From Agromyces mediolanus (GTDB taxonomy: Bacteria; Actinomycetota; Actinomycetes; Actinomycetales; Microbacteriaceae), in NCBI RefSeq assembly GCF_014648575.1, contig NZ_BMRJ01000001.1:634087-698086 (forward strand): a DNA stretch of 64,000 bases, read 5' to 3'. The translations under genes were made by a program, and so were the position numbers. The first letter of the stretch is position 1, and each line of letters starts with the position of its first letter. Below, one piece after another: positions 8,399-16,616 of the stretch. Below the pieces are notes generated by a model, which had not been told where the DNA came from, did not search any database, and was given only the letters and a program-made list of their open reading frames with translations.

Positions 8399-9277
8399 TC
8401 AGCGGAAGATGATGGTCCGATCGCCGTCGGCGAGCACGCGTCGCTCCGCGAACCACTTCACGGCCTGGCTGAGCGTGCGGCTCTCCTCGTCCTGCCCGAT
8501 CGCGACGAGTTCGGCGACCGACCGCGAGTGGTCGACGCGCACGACGTTCTGCTCGATGATGGGGCCCTCGTCGAGATCACTCGTCACGAAGTGCGCGGTC
8601 GCCCCGATGAGCTTCACGCCACGGGCGTGCGCCTGGCGGTAGGGGTTCGCGCCCTTGAAGCCGGGCAGGAAGGAGTGGTGGATGTTGATGCAGCGGCCGG
8701 CGAGCGCCTCGCAGAACTCCGGGGAGAGGATCTGCATGTAGCGGGCGAGCACCACGAGCTCGATGTCGTGCTCCTCGACCGCCTCGAGCACGCGCCGCTC
8801 GAACGCCGCCTTCTCGTCGGCGTTCGTGACCGCGAGCGACTCGAACGGCACCCCGTAGAAGTCGACGAGGTCGCGCAGCGTGCCGTGGTTCGAGAGCACG
8901 AGGGGGATGTCGACCGGCAGCTGCCCGGCGCGCTGGCGGAACAGCAGGTCGTTCACGCAGTGCCCGGCGGTGGAGGCCAGCACGAGCGTGCGGAGCGGCC
9001 GGGCGACCTCGTCGAGGTGCCACTCCATGCCGTAGCGCTCGGTGACGGGCAGGATGGCCCGCTCGAATTCCGCGCGGTCCGCGGGCGACTCGACCTGCAG
9101 CCGCATGAAGAAGCGGCCGGTGTCGAGGCTCGCGAACTGCTGGCTCTCGGTGATGTTGCCGCGCGCCGCGACGATCGCCCCGCTCACCGCGTGCACGATG
9201 CCCGGTCCGTCGACGCAGACGAGGGTCAGCACCCAGTGGTGCAGGTGCGCGGGAGCGAGGTCGGCGGCGGAGGTCAT
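8399..9277 (-). CDS. purU: Formyltetrahydrofolate deformylase
   Basis: 292 residues. An N-terminal ACT domain (about 10-90, starting HWVLTLVCVDGPGIVHAVSG) is followed by a formyltransferase-fold hydrolase domain with NIHHSFLPGFKGANPY and the catalytic Asp in TAHFVTSDLDEGPIIEQ. It hydrolyses 10-formyl-THF to THF and formate, balancing the one-carbon pool and supplying formate for PurT. The ATG overlaps the stop of the sigma-factor gene (ATGA), but a TACTCT box also sits exactly 6 nt upstream of the ATG, so both coupled and independent leaderless expression are possible. Confidence 0.95.
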   Translation of the reverse strand: MTSAADLAPAHLHHWVLTLVCVDGPGIVHAVSGAIVAARGNITESQQFASLDTGRFFMRLQVESPADRAEFERAILPVTERYGMEWHLDEVARPLRTLVLASTAGHCVNDLLFRQRAGQLPVDIPLVLSNHGTLRDLVDFYGVPFESLAVTNADEKAAFERRVLEAVEEHDIELVVLARYMQILSPEFCEALAGRCINIHHSFLPGFKGANPYRQAHARGVKLIGATAHFVTSDLDEGPIIEQNVVRVDHSRSVAELVAIGQDEESRTLSQAVKWFAERRVLADGDRTIIFR

Positions 9278-11202
9278 CCCGCCAGAGTACCGGGTTCCTC
9301 CGGTGCGACCGGCGCGAGCTGACCGCTGTCCGGGGCGGCCGCATCGGCGAGCAGGCCGCCCTCCTCGCCGAGGTTCCGCAGGCCGGGGGAGAAGACGCCC
9401 GTGCGGTCTCCGACGACGTAGCGGACGCCGATCGTGGCGGGGTCCTCGACGAAACCGAGATACTCCCGACTGGCCCAGCCGCCCTCGTCGAGCTCCACGC
9501 GATCGACGACGCGCCCATCGGCGATCAGTTCCACCGTCGCGCCGGGCGCGCCGGCGAACAGGCCGAACCAGGTGGTGCCGAGGAATCCGCCGTAGTACAG
9601 GGAGGGCGCCTGCAGCCAGAGCCCGATCTCGGTCGGAGCTGAGACGTTGCCCGCCACGTCGCGCTGCACCACGGCCACCCGGCTGTCGCCGGCCGGCAGC
9701 GTCGTGAGCTCGAGCATCCAGCGCCCGTCGGGACCAGCCACGGTGCTCATCGAGCCGTCGGCGGCGGATGCCTCGGCGCCGCCGTCGCTCGCGGCGAGCA
9801 CGGTCGCGACGTCCCGGCGCACGGGCGTCGCCGTGACCGTCGCGCCGGGCTCGGCGGTGCCCGTGAGCCGGGGGAAGACGAGCCCGCCGGCGGTGTCGAC
9901 GTCCTGGTCGACGGTCGGCGGCAGCGCGACCGTGTCCGGGGGTTCCGGACTGGGCGTCGGTGTCGGGGTGGGCGTCGGTTTCGGCGCGGGCGGCGGGGCG
10001 GCGGGTTCTGCCGGGGCCTGCGGCGCGGGCGACTCGACGGGCGGGGCGTCGTCTGCGGGCGGCGTCTGCACCGTCGGCGGGACGAGCGGCGGCGCGGCCG
10101 GCGGAGCGACGACGGGGGCGCCATCGGCCCCCGCGGCCGGGGCCTCGACGGGGGGCGCTTCGGCGACGGCCTGCGGCTCCGGGGTGCCGGCGGTGAGGCC
10201 GGGCAGCACGACGGCCGCCGCGACGACGGCGGAGACGAGCACCAGCGCGCCCACGCCGGCCCCGACCGCGACGCCGGCCCCGCCGACGCCTCCGGCCGCT
10301 CCGCCGGCAGCGGCGCCCCCGGCACCGGCTCCCGCGCCACTTGCGCCGCCCGCGGCTCCGCCGGCGACGCCCACGGCGATCCCCGCGCCGCCGACGCCCA
10401 GGGCGACGTCGACGACCGGCGTGTGCTGCTGCAGCCACGCGGAGTACGCGGTGGCGCCGCCGATGCCGGCCGCGAGCGGCAGCAGCACCAGCGCGAGCCG
10501 GGAGCCGACCTCCTTCGCCTCCGCGGCGACGATCGTGCACTTCGCGCAGTCGTCGAGGTGCCGTTCGAGTCGGGAGGTGTCGCGCTTGCCGAGCTTGCCG
10601 CGGGCGTAGCCGCCGAGGTGATCGATGGTCCAGCGGCACTCCGGCTCGCTCGCCGACTTCAGGTGGGCCCGGATCCACGCCTGCCGCAGCCCCTCGCGGG
10701 CACGGTAGGCGAGGGCAGCCGTCGAATTCGCGCTCATGCCGACGAGCGGCGCGATCTGCGCGGGCGTCATCTGCTCGACCTCGGAGTACCAGAGCACTTC
10801 CTGCCATCGCGTCGGCAGCGAGCGGAACGCCTGCGCCGTCGTGCTGCGGTCCAGGGCATCGAGCGTCGACTGCTCGTTCGACTCGGGGTCCTCGAAGGAC
10901 TCGAGCGTCTCGAGGTTCGTCTCCTGGCGGGCCCGGCCCCAGCCGGCCGCCGTGTTGCGGATGGTCGTGAAGAGGTACGGGCGGAACGCGCCGCGCGGAC
11001 CGCCGCCGGCGAGGATCGCGTCGTAGATCTTCGTGAAGGACTCGGAGACGAGGTCGTCCGGGTCGAGGCTGCTGTACGAGCGCGCCACGGTGCGACCGGA
11101 CGCCGCGTGGCGCTGCCACAGCTCGGCGTACGCGGCCGAATCGCCCTGCCTCGTCTGCTCGACGAGGTCGAGGTCCGAGACCTCGCTCACGGCGTTCCGC
11201 AT
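9274..11202 (-). CDS. ECF-type sigma factor fused to zinc-finger anti-sigma-like, transmembrane and extracellular domains
   Basis: 642 residues in one frame. Sigma region 2 covers about 10-92 (DPDDLVSESFTKIYDAI, then RPYLFTTIRNTAAGWGR); region 4 about 117-181 (SLPTRWQEVLWYSEVEQMT and an HTH). A ZAS-like Hx3Cx2C motif follows (His215, Cys219, Cys222). Hydrophobic stretches at about 235-257 and 311-336 flank a Gly/Ala-rich segment. Beyond lie a proline/threonine-rich stalk (about 340-440) and a C-terminal Ig-like beta domain, presumably outside the cell. Start ATG 11202 is chosen because AAGAGG sits 6 nt upstream; 11208 is an alternative. ECF groups with fused C-terminal anti-sigma extensions are known in Actinobacteria; how the tethered sigma domain reaches DNA is unresolved. 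Confidence 0.88.
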   Translation of the reverse strand: MRNAVSEVSDLDLVEQTRQGDSAAYAELWQRHAASGRTVARSYSSLDPDDLVSESFTKIYDAILAGGGPRGAFRPYLFTTIRNTAAGWGRARQETNLETLESFEDPESNEQSTLDALDRSTTAQAFRSLPTRWQEVLWYSEVEQMTPAQIAPLVGMSANSTAALAYRAREGLRQAWIRAHLKSASEPECRWTIDHLGGYARGKLGKRDTSRLERHLDDCAKCTIVAAEAKEVGSRLALVLLPLAAGIGGATAYSAWLQQHTPVVDVALGVGGAGIAVGVAGGAAGGASGAGAGAGGAAAGGAAGGVGGAGVAVGAGVGALVLVSAVVAAAVVLPGLTAGTPEPQAVAEAPPVEAPAAGADGAPVVAPPAAPPLVPPTVQTPPADDAPPVESPAPQAPAEPAAPPPAPKPTPTPTPTPSPEPPDTVALPPTVDQDVDTAGGLVFPRLTGTAEPGATVTATPVRRDVATVLAASDGGAEASAADGSMSTVAGPDGRWMLELTTLPAGDSRVAVVQRDVAGNVSAPTEIGLWLQAPSLYYGGFLGTTWFGLFAGAPGATVELIADGRVVDRVELDEGGWASREYLGFVEDPATIGVRYVVGDRTGVFSPGLRNLGEEGGLLADAAAPDSGQLAPVAPEEPGTLAG

Positions 11203-11512
11203 CGTCATCCTCTTCCCGGGCGCATCGCATGCAGGCCCGATCGAGAGACGGTGGAGCAGCCGCGTCATGACGCGGAAAATGATCGGGTCACAGCATTTCA
11301 GCAGATTTCTCTGGAAATCGCGTCATGATCGCGTCCAGACTGCATCTGTTCAGCGAAGGCATCCGCACGGATCGCGGCGCCGGGAGACCCGAACCCCGGC
11401 GAGATCCGCTTCGTGCGGAGGCTCTGAACCGGGCGGGGGAAGCCCGGTTCGGTACCCGGCCGGGCTTCGGAGGCGATGGGGAACACGCCTCCGAACCCGG
11501 TCCACCGGGCAC
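11203..11512. other. Intergenic region upstream of the sigma gene
   Basis: No coding region is supported. It holds a perfect palindrome CGCGTCATGACGCG at 11261-11274, whose first ten bases recur at 11319-11328, and two hairpins: 11427-11434 with 11442-11449 and 11466-11475 with 11486-11495. The repeated decamer lies 60-130 bp upstream of the sigma gene and could be a regulator site or part of its promoter region. The hairpins border the repeat cluster that follows. Confidence 0.5.
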
Positions 11513-11800
11513 TGGTTCCCTGAGCTCTCTGGTTCCCTGACCTCGTCGAAGGGAGCGCGGCGCTTCGACAGGCTCAGCGGGCCAACCCTGGTTCCCTGAG
11601 TTCGTCGAAGGGAGCGCGGCGCTTCGACAGGCTCAGCGGGCCAACCCTGGTTCCCTGAGTTCGTCGAAGGGAGCGCGGCGCTTCGACCGGCTCAGCGAAC
11701 CACCCTGGTTCCCTGAGCTCGTCGAAGGGAACGCGGCGCGCTTCGACGAGCTCAGCGGGCCACCCTGGCGCTTCGACGAGCTCAGCGAGCCACGGCGGTT
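11513..11800. repeat. Tandem cluster of about 59-bp palindromic REP-like units
   Basis: Four full units start at about 11529, 11588, 11647 and 11705 (period 58-60 bp), with partial units at both ends. Each unit reads CTGGTTCCCTGAGNTCGTCG then, after a short GC-rich centre, CTTCGACNNGCTCAGCGNNCC, so the arms TGAGCTCGTCGAAG and CTTCGACNNGCTCA form a stem-loop. Units differ by point changes only; there are no unique spacers. Related half-units occur at 26.46 and 27.72 kb. The cluster lies between nagA's 3' end and the sigma gene's 5' region. Confidence 0.9.
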
Positions 11801-11810
11801 CCGCGACGGC

Positions 11811-12980
11811 TCAGCCGGCGAACGGCACCAGCGCGCGGCCTGCGCCCCACACCGCCTGCACGGCGAGCTCGTCGTCGAGCAGCACGGCGTCGGCCGCGAA
11901 GCCGCGGTCGAGGCGGCCGAGCTCGTGCGCGCGGCCGATCGCGGCGGCGGGCGTGGACGTCAGGGCGCCGATCGCCTCGTTCAGCGGGATGCCGCAGTCG
12001 AGCACGGCGCGGCGCAGCGCCACGTCCTGCGTCAGAGTGGACCCGGCGATGGAGCCGCCGTGCTTCAGCCGGGCGACCCCGTCGAGCACGACGACCTCGA
12101 GCGAGCCCAGGATGTACTCGCCGTCGGCCGCGCCCGTGGCTGCCATGGCGTCGGTGATGAGGGCGAGTCGCCCCGGCGCGCCCGAGAAGGCGAGTTTCAC
12201 GACGTCGGGGTGCACGTGCACGCCGTCGTTGATGATCTCGAGGGTCACGTGATCGGCGTGCATCGCGGCCACCACTGGCCCGGGGGCGCGGTGGTGGATG
12301 CCGCGCATGCCGTTGAAGGCATGCGTCAGGATCGAGGCGCCCGCGTCGAAGGCGGCAAGCGCCTCCTCGAAGCCCGCGCCGGTGTGCCCGACGGCGACCG
12401 CGACGCCCCGGTCGACGAAGCGGGCGATCGCCTCGGCGGCGCCCTCGTGCTCGGGCGCGATGGTGATCTGGCGCAGCGTGCCGTCCGAGGCATCCAGCAG
12501 CGCGTCGACGTCGGCGAGGCTCGCTCGCCGCAGCAGCTCGGGATCGTGCGCGCCGCGGAACTCGTGGTCGAGGAACGGCCCCTCGAGGTGCGAGCCGAGG
12601 ATCCGCGGGTCGTGCGCCGCCAGCTCGGTGATCATGCGCATCCGCTCGGCGAGGGCGTCGACGGGGGCGGTCACGAGCGAGAGGACCGAGCGGGTCGTGC
12701 CGTGCGCGGTGTGCACCGCGAGCGTGCGCTCGACGCCCTCCGGCCCGTCGTCGACGGAGGCGCCGCCGGCGCCGTGGCAGTGCAGGTCGATGAAGCCCGG
12801 GGCGAGCCATCCGCCCGCCGCGTCGACCACCGCGGTGCCGGCCGCGAGCTCGTCGCGCCAGCCCTCGCCGAGTCCGCGCGCCGCGACGACGCCGCCCTCG
12901 AAGCGCACCCAGGCGTCGGGGGTGGTCTCCGCGTCCGTGACGAGACGGGCCGAGTGGATGACGACGGGCGCAGTGCTCAC
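11811..12980 (-). CDS. nagA: N-acetylglucosamine-6-phosphate deacetylase (possibly acting on N-acetylgalactosamine-6-phosphate)
   Basis: 389 residues, the usual NagA length. Metal-binding HxH is seen in IDLHCHGAGGASVDDG near residue 60; further family motifs are GSHLEGPFLD, VGHTGAGFEEAL and ALITDAMAATGAADGEY. The enzyme removes acetate from amino-sugar phosphates. It is the last gene of the minus-strand amino-sugar operon, 31 bp after the DeoR gene, yet has its own TAGGCT box exactly 6 nt before the GTG start, so it may also be expressed leaderlessly. It is the only deacetylase in the window and probably serves both the nagB pathway and the AgaS pathway. Confidence 0.95.
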   Translation of the reverse strand: MSTAPVVIHSARLVTDAETTPDAWVRFEGGVVAARGLGEGWRDELAAGTAVVDAAGGWLAPGFIDLHCHGAGGASVDDGPEGVERTLAVHTAHGTTRSVLSLVTAPVDALAERMRMITELAAHDPRILGSHLEGPFLDHEFRGAHDPELLRRASLADVDALLDASDGTLRQITIAPEHEGAAEAIARFVDRGVAVAVGHTGAGFEEALAAFDAGASILTHAFNGMRGIHHRAPGPVVAAMHADHVTLEIINDGVHVHPDVVKLAFSGAPGRLALITDAMAATGAADGEYILGSLEVVVLDGVARLKHGGSIAGSTLTQDVALRRAVLDCGIPLNEAIGALTSTPAAAIGRAHELGRLDRGFAADAVLLDDELAVQAVWGAGRALVPFAG

Positions 12981-13011
12981 GCGTTCAGCCTAGTTGCGCG
13001 GGGGACGACGC

Positions 13012-13800
13012 TCATTCGGCGACCATCACCTCGTAGCCGTGCTCGGCGAGCGCGGCGCGCTGCTCCGACGTGATGCCCGAGTCGGTGATGACGAGCGGGA
13101 ACAGCCGCGGCCCGCCCATGGTCGCGAACGCGGTCCGGCCGAGCTTCGAGGAGTCCGCCACGATGATCGCCCGCCCCGCGCGGGTGGCCATGAGCCGGTT
13201 CACGGCGGCCTCGCGTTCGTCGTGGGTCGTCGGGCCCTTGACGGGGTCGATGCCGTTGACGCCGATGAACGCGATGTCCACGGTCACCGAGTTCAGCACC
13301 TGCTCGGCGTAGCTGCCGACCAGCTCGTAGCTGCGCGGGTGCAGCACGCCGCCCGTGACCACGAGCTTGATCTGCGGCCGGGTCGCGAGTTGGGTGGCGA
13401 TGTTCACCGCATTCGTCACGACCGTGAGGTTCGGCGTCGGCGAAGGCTCCATGATGTCGGGCCGCATCGCGAGCGCGTTGCCGATGGCGGTCGTCGTCGT
13501 GCCGCCGGACAGGCCGATCACGGCACCGGCGGGCACGAGCCGGCTCGCGGCCTGGGCGATCCGCTCCTTCTCGTCGGTGCGCTGGTGGTTCTTGTAGCGC
13601 AGCGGCAGGTCGTAGGCGACGGTCTGCGCGACGGCGCCGCCCCGCGTACGGGTGAGCAGCTGCTGCTCGGCGAGGGTGTCGAGGTCGCGGCGGGCGGTGG
13701 CCGGCGAGACGCCGAGGCGCTCGACGAGCTCCTCGACCTCGACCCGTCCGCCGTCCGCGAGCAGGTCGAGCACCGCGTTCAGCCGCTCGGCACGATTCAT
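13012..13800 (-). CDS. DeoR/AgaR-type transcriptional regulator
   Basis: 262 residues from ATG 13800, which has GAGGGG 5 nt upstream; GTG 13806 overlapping the aldolase stop is the alternative. The N-terminal DeoR helix-turn-helix is ERLNAVLDLLADGGRVEVEE followed by LVERLGVSPATARRDLDTL. The C-terminal DeoRC effector domain has IGLSGGTTTTAIGNAL and DIAFIGVNGID, a fold that binds sugar phosphates. Embedded in the amino-sugar operon, it is expected to repress that operon and the divergent transporter until a pathway intermediate such as GalN-6-P or Tag-6-P accumulates. Confidence 0.92.
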   Translation of the reverse strand: MNRAERLNAVLDLLADGGRVEVEELVERLGVSPATARRDLDTLAEQQLLTRTRGGAVAQTVAYDLPLRYKNHQRTDEKERIAQAASRLVPAGAVIGLSGGTTTTAIGNALAMRPDIMEPSPTPNLTVVTNAVNIATQLATRPQIKLVVTGGVLHPRSYELVGSYAEQVLNSVTVDIAFIGVNGIDPVKGPTTHDEREAAVNRLMATRAGRAIIVADSSKLGRTAFATMGGPRLFPLVITDSGITSEQRAALAEHGYEVMVAE

Positions 13801-13802
13801 GG

Positions 13803-14645
13803 TCACCCCTCGGTCAGCGCGAAGTTCCGCAGCATCCGCGCCGCTTCGGCGGCGACGGCCTCCCGGCCCTCGCCCACGTACTTCCGGGAATCGACGATAT
13901 CGGGCCGCGCCGCGAGGAACTCGCGCACGGCGCGCGTGAAGTGGCCGTTCAGGTGCGTCGAGACGTTGATCTTCGTCATGCCCGCGGCGATCGCCCTGGC
14001 GATCTCCGCGTCGGCCACGCCGGAGGAGCCGTGCAGCACGAGCGGCACGGGGAGCGCCTCGTGCAGCCGTGCGATGAGCTCGAGGTCGAGCGCGGCCGTG
14101 CGGTCGGTCATCGCGTGCGAGGACCCGACGGCCACGGCGAGGGCGTCGACGCCGGTCGCCTCGACGAAGGCGACGGCCTCGGCGGGGTCGGTGCGGACGC
14201 CCGGCGCGTGCGCGCCGTCCTTGCCGCCGACCTCGCCGAGCTCGCCCTCGACGAAGACGCCGGCGGCGTGCGCCTTCGCGGTCACGCGCGCGGTGGCCGC
14301 GACGTTCTCCTCGTACGGCAGGGCGCCGCCGTCGAACATGACGGAGCCGAAGCCGAGGGCGATCGCCTCGTCGGCGAGCTCCTCGCGCTCCGCGTGGTCG
14401 AGGTGCACCGCGACGGGCGTCGCCGCCCGCCGTGCGACCGCGAGCGTCGCGAGTCCGATCGGCTCGAGCGCGCCGTGGTAGTCCGCGCAGTTCTGGGAGA
14501 GCTGCAGGATGACCGGCAGCCCGGCCCGCTCGGACGCGGCGACGAGCGCCTCGGCGGTCTCCAGGTGGATGACGTTGAAGGCGCCGAGGCCGGTGCCTGC
14601 GGCTGCGGCGGCGCGGACGAGCTCGGCGGCGGGGACGAGGGGCAT
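13803..14645 (-). CDS. Class II (zinc) aldolase, probable tagatose-1,6-bisphosphate aldolase
   Basis: 280 residues from ATG 14645, preceded by GGAAAGG at a 6-nt distance. Class II aldolase motifs: GAFNVIHLETAEALV at the N-terminus, catalytic Asp and zinc His in VAVHLDHAERE, FVEGELGEVGG, a zinc His in AVAVGSSHAM and the phosphate-binding LVLHGSSGVAD plus KINVSTHL. This size and motif set fits the KbaY/GatY/AgaY group as well as short fructose-bisphosphate aldolases. Beside an AgaS-like protein and a LacC-like kinase, tagatose-1,6-bisphosphate cleavage to DHAP and glyceraldehyde-3-P is the best reading. Confidence 0.85.
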   Translation of the reverse strand: MPLVPAAELVRAAAAAGTGLGAFNVIHLETAEALVAASERAGLPVILQLSQNCADYHGALEPIGLATLAVARRAATPVAVHLDHAEREELADEAIALGFGSVMFDGGALPYEENVAATARVTAKAHAAGVFVEGELGEVGGKDGAHAPGVRTDPAEAVAFVEATGVDALAVAVGSSHAMTDRTAALDLELIARLHEALPVPLVLHGSSGVADAEIARAIAAGMTKINVSTHLNGHFTRAVREFLAARPDIVDSRKYVGEGREAVAAEAARMLRNFALTEG

Positions 14646-14676
14646 GCGTGGCCTTTCCGGTGGGATGCCGGGAGCG

Positions 14677-15606
14677 TCAGGCTCCGGCGGGACGGTCGAC
14701 GAGGAGCCGGTCGGCGAGCTCGGGATGCCGCGGCGAGATCTCGCCGGCACCGGGCGCGAGCACCGCCGCAGCCGACCAGGACGCCGCGGCGACGAGCAGT
14801 CGCTCGTCGTCGACGTCCGGGTCGTCGTGGAGCAGGACGGCGGCCGCGGCGACCGCGGCGTCGCCGGCGCCGGTGGGGTTGCCGGCGAGCGGTTCGGGGA
14901 GGCGGGCGCGGAGCGGGGCGACGCCGGCGCGGACGAGGAGCAGGCCCTCGGCGCCGAGGGAGCAGAGCACGCGCCGGGCGCCGAGCCGGAGCAGTTCGCG
15001 GGCGCCCTCGAACGGATCGTCGAGGCCGGTCGCGTCGGCGAGCTCGGCCCGGTTCGGCTTCAGCAGGGCGGCGCCCGCCGACGCGGCGGCGAGCATCGCG
15101 GGGCCGGAGACGTCGACGACCGCGGGCACGCCGCGGTCCGAGGCGAGGCTCAGGAGTCGCAGCACGAGCCCGGGATCGGCGCCCCGAGGCAGGCTTCCTG
15201 AGACGACGAGCACGCCCGCGCCGGGCAGGGCCGCCTGCACCTCGTCGAGGAGGGCGGCCCACTCGGCGGGGCTCGGGCTCGTGCCGCGTTCGTTGAAGAT
15301 CATCGTGTCGCCGAGCGCCTCGTCGACGATCGCGGCGCTGCGCCGGGTCTCGGCCGCGACGGGCACGAGCCGGTGCGGCACCCCGCTCCCGCGCAGCTCG
15401 TTCGCGAACTCCTCGCCGACGGGTCCGCCGGCGGTCGTGACGGCGAGGACGTCGGCGCCCTGCGCGTGCGCCACCCGGGCGACGTTCACGCCCTTGCCGC
15501 CGGCGCGGGCGAGCGCGGCGTCGACGCGGTGCGAGCCGCCGGGCACGACTCGCTCGGCGCGCCAGGTCAGGTCGAGCGCGGGGTTCGGCGTGACGGTGAC
15601 GATCAT
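14677..15606 (-). CDS. PfkB family kinase (tagatose-6-phosphate / 1-phosphofructokinase type)
   Basis: 309 residues. It opens with MIVTVTPNPALDLTW, has ARAGGKGVNVARVAHAQGAD, a KPNRAEL segment and the catalytic/anion-hole motif GNPTGAGDA near residue 245, all typical of the LacC/FruK branch. It would phosphorylate a ketose phosphate at C1 or C6. The start codon overlaps the upstream ROK stop (ATGA). Next to a class II aldolase and an SIS deaminase, tagatose-6-phosphate is the expected substrate. FruK cannot be ruled out by sequence, but no fructose PTS gene is nearby. Confidence 0.85.
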   Translation of the reverse strand: MIVTVTPNPALDLTWRAERVVPGGSHRVDAALARAGGKGVNVARVAHAQGADVLAVTTAGGPVGEEFANELRGSGVPHRLVPVAAETRRSAAIVDEALGDTMIFNERGTSPSPAEWAALLDEVQAALPGAGVLVVSGSLPRGADPGLVLRLLSLASDRGVPAVVDVSGPAMLAAASAGAALLKPNRAELADATGLDDPFEGARELLRLGARRVLCSLGAEGLLLVRAGVAPLRARLPEPLAGNPTGAGDAAVAAAAVLLHDDPDVDDERLLVAAASWSAAAVLAPGAGEISPRHPELADRLLVDRPAGA

Positions 15607-16616
15607 CCGGCGGCCTCGGCATCCGCGTCGCCCGTGACATCCGGGTCATCCGCCGCCGTGTCGCCGTCGAGCTCGCGGGCGATGAGCGCGGCGCCCAGGA
15701 GCCCGGCGTCCTCGCCGAGCTCCGCGGGGACGAGCTCGGGCCGACGGTGGAAGCTCAACCGGGCGTCGAGCCGCTCGCGGAGCGGGCCGAACAGCCCGTC
15801 GCCGGCGCGGGACAGCCCGCCGCCGATCACGACCGCGCGCGGCGCCAGCACGGCGGTGAGCTGGGCGATCGAGAACGCGAGCGCGTCGAGGGCCTCCGAC
15901 CAGACCGCGGATGCCTCGGCGTCGCCGTCGGCCGCCAGGGCGAGCACCTCGCGGGCGCCGTCCACCGGGCGTCCGGAGCGCTCGGCGTAGTGCCGCGCGA
16001 TGGCGCCGGCCGAGGCGATCGCTTCGAGGCAGCCCATCGCGCCGCAGGCGCAGCGCGGCGAGTCGGCGACGGGGGAGTGCCCGATCTCGCCCGCGTAGCC
16101 CCCGGCGGTGTGCGGGCGGCCGTCGAGGATCAGCGATCCGGCGATGCCGGTGCCGATGACGAGCACGACGACGTCGTCGAAGGCGCGGGCGGCGCCGAGC
16201 CGGTGCTCGGCCCAGCTCGCGGCTCGGACGTCGTGATCGAAGGCGACGGGCAGGCCGATCTCGCGGGAGGCGAGCGCCCGGATCGGGGCGTCCGCCCAGC
16301 CCAGGTTGCTCGCGAAGACGCCGACGCCGCGCTCGGCGTCGACGATGCCCGGCACGACGACGCCCGCGGCGACCGGCTCCACCTCGGGGAACCGTGCGCG
16401 CAGCTCACGGGAGAGCTCGCCGAGCCGGCGCGTCACCGAGGCGGCGGTGCGCCCGGGCTCGAGCGGCGTCGGGGTACGGCTGAGGCCGAGCACGCGCCCG
16501 GCGTCGTCGAAGAGCGCCGCCTTGATGTCGGTCCCGCCGACGTCGAAGGCGAGCACCGCCGGACCGGTGCCCACTGGGGCCGGCCCGACGGCGGGAAGGT
16601 CGGAGGATCGGTTCAC
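15603..16616 (-). CDS. ROK family kinase, probable N-acetylgalactosamine/hexosamine kinase
   Basis: 337 residues, GTG start at 16616 in a GTGA overlap with the SIS gene. The phosphate-binding motif is VLAFDVGGTDIKAALFD near residue 21; GEIGHSPV and the zinc motif CACGAMGCLE are intact. No helix-turn-helix precedes the kinase domain, so it is an enzyme rather than a ROK repressor. The acidic C-terminal tail (about 20 residues, TAADDPDVTGDADAEAAG) is unusual. In this operon it would phosphorylate the imported N-acetylhexosamine so that NagA and the SIS enzyme can act. Confidence 0.86.
   Translation of the reverse strand: MNRSSDLPAVGPAPVGTGPAVLAFDVGGTDIKAALFDDAGRVLGLSRTPTPLEPGRTAASVTRRLGELSRELRARFPEVEPVAAGVVVPGIVDAERGVGVFASNLGWADAPIRALASREIGLPVAFDHDVRAASWAEHRLGAARAFDDVVVLVIGTGIAGSLILDGRPHTAGGYAGEIGHSPVADSPRCACGAMGCLEAIASAGAIARHYAERSGRPVDGAREVLALAADGDAEASAVWSEALDALAFSIAQLTAVLAPRAVVIGGGLSRAGDGLFGPLRERLDARLSFHRRPELVPAELGEDAGLLGAALIARELDGDTAADDPDVTGDADAEAAG

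Noticed and set aside
11513-11800. CRISPR-like array
   Set aside because: The regular 58-60-bp period is due to tandem copies of one palindromic unit; no unique spacers exist and no cas genes are near.
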